Of a stretch of 13,813 nt of DNA, positions 1 through 5,574 are shown piece by piece; the first letter of the stretch is position 1, and each line of letters starts with the position of its first letter. The stretch is from JAZSMJ01 sp045535815 (GTDB taxonomy: Bacteria; Bacillota; Clostridia; Oscillospirales; CAG-272), in contig JAZSMJ010000062.1 in the NCBI GenBank assembly GCA_045535815.1, forward strand, positions 1 through 13,813, in the 5' to 3' direction. A program made the translations under genes and the position numbers. The notes under the pieces were generated by a model. That model was not told where the DNA came from. It saw nothing but the letters and a program-made list of their open reading frames with translations, and did not search any database.

Positions 1-567
1 CTTAGCACCCGTGGTGGGAATAAATCCTTCGGGAATGGTGAAAACGTTTCCGTAAATTCCGTTGAATCTTGTTGCCACGTCGCGTGTGAGTTCAATGTGC
101 TGCTTCTGGTCCTGTCCTACCGGAACAAGATCTGCCTGATAAAGAAGAATATCTGCAGCCATGAGTGCAGGGTAGGTAAAGAGCCCTGCATTTACGTTGT
201 CTGCGTGCTTTGCCGATTTGTCCTTGAACTGAGTCATTCTTGAAAGCTCGCCAAACTGAGTGTAGCAGTCAAGAATCCAACCAAGCTCTGCGTGCGCGGG
301 CACGTGAGACTGAACAAAAAGGGTGCATTTGGTGGGATCGATACCCGATGCAATGTATATTGATAGAAGCTCGTATGTGTGGCGGCGAAGCTCTGCGGGC
401 ACCTGGCGTACGGTGATTGCGTGCATATCGACAACGCAGTAAACGCAGTCGTAGGTGTCTGCAAGGCTGACCCAGTTCTTGATAGCTCCAAGGTAGTTTC
501 CAAGGGTCAGATTACCGCTGGGCTGAACGCCCGAGAATATTATCTTTTTGTTTTCAACGTTTTCCAT
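1..567 (-). CDS. trpS: Tryptophanyl-tRNA synthetase, N-terminal 189 residues (partial at window edge)
   Basis: A class I aminoacyl-tRNA synthetase that charges tRNA-Trp with tryptophan in the cytosol. The reading frame runs off the left window edge without a stop. Residues 12-28 carry the family signature, with T21-L22-G23-N24 as the HIGH-equivalent. VDMHAIT (residues 47-53) and the VPVGQDQKQHIELTRD block near residues 153-168 match the order known from Bacillus-type TrpRS. The last visible residues (IPTTGAK) correspond to the point about 15 residues before KMSKS, so the KMSKS loop and the C-terminal anticodon-binding part lie outside. The ATG at 565-567 has an AAAGGA Shine-Dalgarno site at 578-583 that overlaps the stop codon of the upstream aminotransferase. 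The two genes are therefore probably cotranscribed and translationally coupled. No T-box leader lies in front of the gene. Identity is very secure. Confidence 0.97.
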   Translation of the reverse strand, partial: MENVENKKIIFSGVQPSGNLTLGNYLGAIKNWVSLADTYDCVYCVVDMHAITVRQVPAELRRHTYELLSIYIASGIDPTKCTLFVQSHVPAHAELGWILDCYTQFGELSRMTQFKDKSAKHADNVNAGLFTYPALMAADILLYQADLVPVGQDQKQHIELTRDVATRFNGIYGNVFTIPEGFIPTTGAK

Positions 568-581
568 GTTTGTATCGTCCT

Positions 582-1775
582 TTATTTTTCAAGCATTTTG
601 AGCACTACGTCGGCAAGGATTTTAACGCCTTCAACAATCTGCTCGTCTGTGGGGGTGGAATATGTTATTCTGAAAGAGTGGGAGGTCTCGTGCTCGTCGG
701 GAGTGAATGCCGTTCCGGGAACGACGGCAACCTTGCGAAGAAGTGCCTCTTGCACAAATTCCTGCAGGTTGATCTCTTCGGGAAGAGTGAGCCATACGAA
801 AAGTCCGCCATCCGGTCTTGTGAATTTTACGCACTCGGGCATGAATTTGTCAAGCGCGTCGAGCATAAGAGTGCACTTTCTTCTGTATATCGCGCGAACA
901 CATTCAATGTGAGAGTCAAGACCGTACTCTGCGATAAAATCGGAGCAGAGCATCTGGAAGAACTGGTTTGTGTGAACGTCCTCAACCTGCTTTGCAACGA
1001 CGATCTTGCCCGCAATGCCGTTTGGAGCACTCAGAAATCCCACGCGCATTCCTGCGGAGAGAATCTTTGAGAAGGAACCGCAGTAGATAACGATGTTCTC
1101 CTCGTCCATGCTTTTGATGGTGGGAAGGTCCTCGCCGGCAAAGCGAAGCTCACCGTAAGGGTTGTCCTCAAGGATAACTATGCCGTATTTCACGCACAGA
1201 TCGTATATTGCACGTCTTTTTTCAAGTGACGTGCTTATACCTGCGGGATTGTGGAAGGTCGATATAATATAAAACAGCTTTGCATTCGGCGTGGTCTTGA
1301 ACGCCTCTTCAAGAGCCTCTATATTAACGCCGTCATCCTCAAGCTCAACGCCTACGGGGCGTGCGCCGAGTGAACGGAATGCGTTGAGAGCGCCTATAAA
1401 GCTGGGGTTTTCGCATATAACTGCGTCGCCCTCGTTACACATTACCTTGCAGGCAAGCTGAAGTCCCTGCTGTCCGCCCGACATAATGACGGTATTGTCG
1501 GTCTCTCTGCCTATATTGAATTTTTCGTGAAGTCTCTTTTTAACGTCCTCTCTAAGAGGCAAATATCCCTCCGTTATGCCGTACTGCAATGCGAGCGTGG
1601 CGTTATTCTTGAATATCTCGGCGGATATTTCGGCAATAGCCTCCTTGGGAAATGATTCGGGGGCAGGATTGCCTGCGGCAAATGCGATGATTTCGGGATT
1701 CGTGAGGCTTTTGAAGATCTCACGGATAGCCGAGGGCTTCATATTTTTCATTTTATTCGAAATTTTGTATTCCAT
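582..1775 (-). CDS. PLP-dependent aminotransferase, class I/II (MocR-C-terminal / LysN-like family)
   Basis: A 397-residue fold-type I aminotransferase, full length for the family. It lacks the N-terminal winged-helix domain of MocR regulators, so it is an enzyme only. Visible landmarks are the phosphate-binding SGGQQ at 99-103, N176 in HNPAG, D204 and Y207 in EDNPYGE (pyridine N1 and O3' contacts), the Schiff-base K237 in SFSKI, R244 just after it, and the substrate-carboxylate Arg in FRITYS near residue 367. These features fit 2-aminoadipate, aromatic or branched-chain amino acid transaminases. The exact substrate cannot be read from sequence. Its position directly before trpS hints at aromatic amino acids, but that is inference only. 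The ATG at 1773-1775 gives MEYKISNKMKNM; SD complementarity is weak and distant (GGAG at 1790-1793, 14 nt away). Confidence 0.93.
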   Translation of the reverse strand: MEYKISNKMKNMKPSAIREIFKSLTNPEIIAFAAGNPAPESFPKEAIAEISAEIFKNNATLALQYGITEGYLPLREDVKKRLHEKFNIGRETDNTVIMSGGQQGLQLACKVMCNEGDAVICENPSFIGALNAFRSLGARPVGVELEDDGVNIEALEEAFKTTPNAKLFYIISTFHNPAGISTSLEKRRAIYDLCVKYGIVILEDNPYGELRFAGEDLPTIKSMDEENIVIYCGSFSKILSAGMRVGFLSAPNGIAGKIVVAKQVEDVHTNQFFQMLCSDFIAEYGLDSHIECVRAIYRRKCTLMLDALDKFMPECVKFTRPDGGLFVWLTLPEEINLQEFVQEALLRKVAVVPGTAFTPDEHETSHSFRITYSTPTDEQIVEGVKILADVVLKMLEK

Positions 1776-1791
1776 ACTCTTACTCTTTTCT

Positions 1792-1820
1792 CCGGCATTG
1801 AAATATAAAGACCCTGCCGG
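1792..1820 (-). repeat. Inverted repeat in the aminotransferase leader
   Basis: CCGGCA (1792-1797) and TGCCGG (1815-1820) are 6-bp perfect inverted arms with 17 nt between them. In the minus-strand transcript the downstream arm runs straight into the only GGAG-like SD (1790-1793). A folded stem could therefore limit ribosome access. A second small stem, GGTAA/TTACC, lies just upstream at about 1819-1832. Both are short, so a regulatory role is a guess. Confidence 0.35.
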
Positions 1821-1836
1821 TAAGCCTTTACCATCT

Positions 1837-1863
1837 ATTATATTAACATATAATTTAATACAA
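1837..1863 (-). promoter_or_regulatory. Candidate sigma-A promoter for the aminotransferase-trpS operon
   Basis: On the minus strand a perfect TATAAT occupies 1842-1837. A TTGTAT -35-like hexamer sits at 1863-1858, but the spacer is only 15 bp. The transcript would start near 1830, giving a leader of about 55 nt. The -10 is good and the -35 is doubtful. Confidence 0.45.
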
Positions 1864-1889
1864 ATTTACCAATATAGTATGAATTTTGC

Positions 1890-1918
1890 TTGAATAATGT
1901 ATTATGCTGTGTTATAAT
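1890..1918 (+). promoter_or_regulatory. Sigma-A promoter (extended -10) for the gene at 1982
   Basis: TTGAAT at 1890-1895, a 17-bp spacer, and a perfect TATAAT at 1913-1918 preceded by TGT (1910-1912), the extended -10 form. Transcription should begin around 1924-1926. That start position argues against a GTG translation start at 1940, which would have only about 15 nt of leader and no SD. It favours TTG at 1982. Confidence 0.75.
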
Positions 1919-1957
1919 TAGAGGAAGAAATTTTATAAGGTGCCGTTTTTTCGGCTA

Positions 1958-1973
1958 TCCTCGGACGAGGAGG
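1958..1973 (+). promoter_or_regulatory. Strong SD within a small hairpin, deciding the TTG start at 1982
   Basis: A perfect AGGAGG at 1968-1973 lies 8 nt before TTG at 1982. Its 5' part (GAGGA, 1967-1971) can pair with TCCTC (1958-1962) over a GGAC loop. The SD may thus be partly masked in the mRNA. The stem is only 5 bp, so an effect is uncertain, but the SD itself is clear. Confidence 0.6.
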
Positions 1974-1981
1974 TCTTTCCC

Positions 1982-2698
1982 TTGCAAATACAGGAAAATA
2001 AAAAGAAGTCTGCAAAAGTCGGACAGATCATAAAGAAGATAATCAAGTCTATCCCCGGTGCGATCGCACTTTTCGTTTTTACCTTTCTTATTATCAGGGT
2101 AATTATGTCTGAGATAGACGTCAGCATGTCAACTCAGCTTCTCTGGGACGATACCGCAAAGAGCGTTTATTACAGTGCTCCGAGCGAATTTGAGGTATAT
2201 GACGTTTCGGGGCTTGAGTATCTTACCATGGACGGTTATTTCCACGTAAGCAACGTGAGATATCTTGAAGCGTCGGGTCAGCTTGAGGCGACTGTAAGAT
2301 ACAACGACAGCATTATAAAAACGATGCACGAGGTATACGATCACGAGAGCGATCCTGAGTGTGAGCCCTTCGTTTTTGAGCTTTGCGACAAAAACGGAGC
2401 TGTTATCAGCAGTGAATATTTCTTTTCCGCAGAGCACAAAATGATGTATAATTACCGCAAGCTCTCCTTTTCGGGTGTGAATATCGAATGGGATACCGAG
2501 CTGTTTATCAAGGTATACTATATTAACGATGCATATAAGGCGGACAGCGAGCTTTCGTCGCTCGTCGTATACACGCCAAACTATGAGCTTGTCCGCATAG
2601 AGGATTTAAGAAAGCTCATTCCGTCGGATAGCAAGAGCAGGATCTACACCTACAGTGCAGACCGTGCAAGAGATGGCAAATATACTGCAATCGATTAA
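1982..2698 (+). CDS. Membrane-anchored protein of unknown function, large extracytoplasmic domain
   Basis: A 238-residue protein read from TTG at 1982, the codon with an ideal SD. An in-frame GTG at 1940 would add 14 residues but lies too close to the predicted transcription start. Residues 1-23 are Lys-rich and cytoplasmic (KKKSAKVGQIIKKIIK), and residues 24-43 form one transmembrane helix. The remaining ~195 residues, rich in Tyr, Glu and Asp, should face outside. The pattern of alternating hydrophobic residues (for example YFHVSNVRYLEASGQLEATVRY) suggests beta structure, possibly an immunoglobulin-like or lipoprotein-like fold. I do not recognise the family. It is followed by a 71-nt gap with no clear terminator, so read-through into the next gene is possible. 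Being expressed from its own good promoter speaks for a real gene. Confidence 0.8.
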   Translation: MQIQENKKKSAKVGQIIKKIIKSIPGAIALFVFTFLIIRVIMSEIDVSMSTQLLWDDTAKSVYYSAPSEFEVYDVSGLEYLTMDGYFHVSNVRYLEASGQLEATVRYNDSIIKTMHEVYDHESDPECEPFVFELCDKNGAVISSEYFFSAEHKMMYNYRKLSFSGVNIEWDTELFIKVYYINDAYKADSELSSLVVYTPNYELVRIEDLRKLIPSDSKSRIYTYSADRARDGKYTAID

Positions 2699-2769
2699 AT
2701 TCAACACTTTTAAAATATCAAGAATATTATACCCGTATAACTAAAAAAAGTCAAGGCAGGCAATAAATA

Positions 2770-3480
2770 ATGATACTCGAGGCAAGCAAATCCACAATAG
2801 CATACAGATGTCCGTGCTGCGGTGCAAACGTCGTCAGCATAGTCGGTATCTTTTCGCTCAGCGGAGATATGATAAGACTTAAATGCAGCTGCGGCGGAAG
2901 TGCACTTACCATAACCCGTGCAGAGGGCGACAAGCTCAGACTTGACATACCCTGCATTTTATGCACCAAGCCTCATAACTTCGTTATAAGCCCGAGTGTG
3001 TTTTTCAATAAAGATATATTTGCTTTTTCATGCACCTACTCGGGTATGGATATCGCATTCGTAGGGCGTGAGGATGCCGTAAAGGAAGCGCTTGAGCAGT
3101 CGGACAGAGAGTTCCTTTCTCTGCTTGCCGATGCAGGCTTTAGCAGCTTTGAGGAATATTCAAACAGTATGCAGAGATATGAGGCCGAAAGAAGTGCAAC
3201 CGATCCGCAGGTTGAGGACGTCGTAAGATTTATGCTGTACGAGCTGGCGGATGACGGTGCGATACACTGCGGATGCAAAAATCCCGAAAACAGCTCATAC
3301 GGCTTTGAGATCAAGCCTGATGAGGTGGTGGTATCCTGCGATGACTGCGGATATTCGGTATCTATACCGATAGAGGACGTTATATCTGCAAACGCATTTC
3401 TCTCAATAGACGAGCTTTACCTTAACTGTCCGCCTCCCGAGGGCTGGGAGCCGGAGGATGATTTTGACGATGAGGAATAA
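2770..3480 (+). CDS. Cys-rich, presumed zinc-binding cytosolic protein of unknown function
   Basis: A 236-residue soluble protein without signal peptide or membrane helix. The N-terminal part has C14-P-C16-C17, C39-S-C41 and C62-I-L-C65 with H69, followed by C88. The C-terminal part repeats the arrangement with C167-G-C169 and C190-D-D-C193. These look like two zinc-ribbon-type knuckle sets flanking a helical, highly charged middle (about 100-160). The tail after C220 is strongly acidic (PEDDFDDEE). Zinc binding is inferred from Cys spacing; no catalytic motif is visible and I cannot name the family. The ATG has a modest SD (AAGGCAGG, 2753-2760). A weak promoter-like pair (TCAACA at 2701, TATTAT at 2725) lies in the preceding gap. 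It begins the tight gene run to mltG: the next gene starts 11 nt after its stop. Confidence 0.85.
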   Translation: MILEASKSTIAYRCPCCGANVVSIVGIFSLSGDMIRLKCSCGGSALTITRAEGDKLRLDIPCILCTKPHNFVISPSVFFNKDIFAFSCTYSGMDIAFVGREDAVKEALEQSDREFLSLLADAGFSSFEEYSNSMQRYEAERSATDPQVEDVVRFMLYELADDGAIHCGCKNPENSSYGFEIKPDEVVVSCDDCGYSVSIPIEDVISANAFLSIDELYLNCPPPEGWEPEDDFDDEE

Positions 3481-3491
3481 GGAGCATAGAT

Positions 3492-4049
3492 ATGGTATAC
3501 GTATTTTTGGCTGACGGCTTTGAAGAAATAGAGGCGCTTTGTCCCATAGATCTTATGAGACGTGCGGAAATAGACGTTAAAACCGTTTCGGTAAATCCGG
3601 ACGGTACGGTTACGGGAGCACACGGAATTGCCGTAAAGGCAGACCTTACGGTATCTCAGCTCTCGCCTGATACCGATGAGCCTGAGCTTATAATGCTTCC
3701 CGGAGGAATGCCAGGAACTCTCAATCTTGAGAAAAACGATACGGTTATCAGATTTATAAAAAATGCGGCAGATGAAAAAAGCAAAACAATAATAGCCGCT
3801 ATATGCGCCGCACCGAGTATACTCGGCAAGCTCGGGTTGCTTTGCGGAAGGGATGCAGTCTGCTATCCGGGATTTGAAAAGTATCTGACGGGCGCAAGAG
3901 TGTTGCCCGATAAGGTCGCTATAGACAGCAGCGGAAAATATATAACGGGAGCCGGCATGGGAGCCGCTATGGATTTCGGGCTTCTTATAGTTGAGGCTCT
4001 TTGCGGAAGGGATACCGCAGATACCTTAAAGAAAGTAGTAATTTACTAA
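3492..4049 (+). CDS. DJ-1/PfpI (YajL-type) family protein
   Basis: A 185-residue single-domain protein of the DJ-1 clade, the family's usual length. The nucleophile-elbow Cys is C105 in AAICAAPSIL. The acidic partner corresponding to Glu18 of human DJ-1 is E14 in FEEIEALCPIDLMRRA, and LPGGMPG (69-75) is the typical loop. Relatives are described as glyoxalases, chaperones or deglycases that respond to oxidative or carbonyl stress; the deglycase activity is disputed. Older labels as thiazole biosynthesis protein ThiJ are historical, and no thiamin genes lie nearby. The AAGGAG SD (3479-3484) overlaps the stop codon of the upstream Cys-rich gene. The folate gene follows after only 4 nt, so cotranscription is near certain. 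Confidence 0.93.
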   Translation: MVYVFLADGFEEIEALCPIDLMRRAEIDVKTVSVNPDGTVTGAHGIAVKADLTVSQLSPDTDEPELIMLPGGMPGTLNLEKNDTVIRFIKNAADEKSKTIIAAICAAPSILGKLGLLCGRDAVCYPGFEKYLTGARVLPDKVAIDSSGKYITGAGMGAAMDFGLLIVEALCGRDTADTLKKVVIY

Positions 4050-4053
4050 AGCT

Positions 4054-4644
4054 ATGTATGAGATAAGATTAAGAAAAAAAGAGCTTCGGGACAAATATTC
4101 TCAGCTCCGCCGTCAGCTTGATGCTTCCTATAAGCTTAGATCTGACAATAAAATATGCGATCTCGTTCTATCGCTTGCGTCATACCGATTTGCAGATGCG
4201 GTTTTGATGTATGCGCCAAAGCCTGAAGAGGTGAACGTTATGCGTATTGCCGAAAAGGCGCTCTCAGACGGCAAGACGGTTGCTTTCCCGAGATGCAACA
4301 AAGAGAATACTACAATGAAATATCTGATAGTCACCTCTCTCGATCAGCTTGAGGTCGGTGCATACGGACTTCTTGAGCCGCCGATCGATTTTCCTGAGCT
4401 TGCGATAGGTGACGGTACGGCGCATGCGCTTTGTATCATTCCTGCCCTTCTTTACGATAAAGAAGGATACCGTCTCGGTTACGGCAAGGGGTATTACGAC
4501 CGTTGTCTTGCGCAGTTCAAGGGTACGAAATTAGGGGTTGCATACAGCGGATTCGTTTGCGATAAGGTCCCGAGGGGAAGATTTGATCTTTCGGCTGACG
4601 TTTTGGTTACCGAAAAGGGAGTGAGATCTTTCTATGAAGGTTAA
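4054..4644 (+). CDS. 5-formyltetrahydrofolate cyclo-ligase (MTHFS)
   Basis: A 196-residue enzyme that converts 5-formyltetrahydrofolate and ATP to 5,10-methenyltetrahydrofolate, recovering a folate form that otherwise inhibits folate enzymes. The family hallmark is at residues 134-150: YDKEGYRLGYGKGYYDR, with the Gly/Lys-rich ATP-binding loop. Residues 3-30 form the usual basic N-terminal helix (RLRKKELRDKYSQLRRQ), and Y53-A54-P55 with E59-V60 lie where family members bind substrate. Known bacterial symbols are fau, ygfA and yqgN. The start lies 4 nt after the DJ-1 stop and shows no good SD of its own, which suggests translational coupling. The 3' end overlaps the CPBP protease gene by 11 nt. 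Confidence 0.95.
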   Translation: MYEIRLRKKELRDKYSQLRRQLDASYKLRSDNKICDLVLSLASYRFADAVLMYAPKPEEVNVMRIAEKALSDGKTVAFPRCNKENTTMKYLIVTSLDQLEVGAYGLLEPPIDFPELAIGDGTAHALCIIPALLYDKEGYRLGYGKGYYDRCLAQFKGTKLGVAYSGFVCDKVPRGRFDLSADVLVTEKGVRSFYEG

Positions 4645-5542
4645 AAATACGCTTATAGCGCCTCTTTTGCTGGTGCTTATCTTTGCGCTTATGCTGCTTA
4701 TGCGTTTTGCAGACCCGGGGGCACTTGGGGCGCAGGAAAATATATTTCTTTCGATAATAGTTCTGCAGCTTTTCGTTTTTGCCCTTCCGGGAATAGTATA
4801 CTGTAAGCTCAGAGGTGCATCTCTTAAGGAGAGGCTGAAATTGGGGCTTTTCGCACCGGGAAAGATCTTTTTCGTTTTTCTTTCATTTCTTGCTCTTCTT
4901 TCGGGCACTCTGCTTATAAAGCTTGCCATGTATTATATCTTCGGAACAAGCTCGGGCGGTTATTCGGTTTCGGTATACGATTCGTATATAACGGGAGGAG
5001 AGCTTAACGTTTTCTACGTTATAGCGGCGATAGCCATAATTCCTGCCATCACCGAGGAATTTATATTCAGAGGCGTTATGCTGTCAGAATATTCGGAAAA
5101 CGGAAGCTTTTGTGCTGCTGTGATATCAAGCGCAATGTTTGCCATGATACACTTCAATCTGAAGCAGTTCCCGGTATATTTTTACGCAGGTTTAGTTTTT
5201 GCGGTAACCGTTATGGTAACACGTTCTGTATTTGCATCAATAACGGTGCATATTTTGAACAACCTTTTCAGCATATTCCTTGACGGATACATACAGGGGC
5301 TTATAGAGAAGCCCGACAATCTTGTTTTTTTGATATTTACGCTTGCGTTGGTGCTTTTGGTCTCGCTGTATTTTATGTTCGGCTCGGCAGAGAGGATATA
5401 TTATATAAGCGGTGTGAACAACGAAAGCTCACCCGAGGTTGCAGACGGAGACAGAAAAGGCATCAAGGGCTTGATCGAATCAATATTTTCGCCATCGTTT
5501 CTGCTTTGTATAGCGTTGTACGTGGCGGCGGCACTTGTTTGA
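4634..5542 (+). CDS. CPBP-family intramembrane metalloprotease (CAAX/Abi type)
   Basis: A 302-residue multi-spanning membrane protein with about eight or nine hydrophobic segments. All three CPBP motifs are present: E141-E142-xxx-R146 in EEFIFRG, F169-xxx-H173, and H206-xxx-N210. The glutamates and histidines should form the metal-dependent active site inside the membrane. The family includes eukaryotic Rce1 and bacterial bacteriocin-immunity or signalling proteases, and the substrate is not predictable. A hydrophilic loop (about 260-285) and an extra helix (286-302) extend the C-terminus beyond the core. The ATG overlaps the folate gene by 11 nt and uses GGGAG (4617-4621) as SD. Its place before mltG suggests envelope-related work, by context only. 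Confidence 0.92.
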   Translation: MKVKNTLIAPLLLVLIFALMLLMRFADPGALGAQENIFLSIIVLQLFVFALPGIVYCKLRGASLKERLKLGLFAPGKIFFVFLSFLALLSGTLLIKLAMYYIFGTSSGGYSVSVYDSYITGGELNVFYVIAAIAIIPAITEEFIFRGVMLSEYSENGSFCAAVISSAMFAMIHFNLKQFPVYFYAGLVFAVTVMVTRSVFASITVHILNNLFSIFLDGYIQGLIEKPDNLVFLIFTLALVLLVSLYFMFGSAERIYYISGVNNESSPEVADGDRKGIKGLIESIFSPSFLLCIALYVAAALV

Positions 5543-5574
5543 AATCGTTAAAAAAATAAAAACGGAGAAACGGT

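Noticed and set aside
379..1070. Plus-strand open frames of 166-177 codons opposite trpS and the aminotransferase
   Set aside because: They lie antisense to two securely identified genes, have no SD and encode low-complexity protein without recognisable motifs.
1940..1981. GTG at 1940 as start of the membrane-anchored protein
   Set aside because: The predicted transcript begins about 15 nt before it and there is no SD at proper distance, while TTG at 1982 has a perfect one.
3492..4049. Naming the DJ-1 family gene thiJ (thiamin biosynthesis)
   Set aside because: The name is a historical mislabel; the motifs are YajL/DJ-1 type and no thiamin genes are nearby.
4634..5542. CPBP protein as part of an abortive-infection or bacteriocin immunity locus
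   Set aside because: No bacteriocin precursor, transporter or phage-defence gene is nearby; context is housekeeping and envelope genes.
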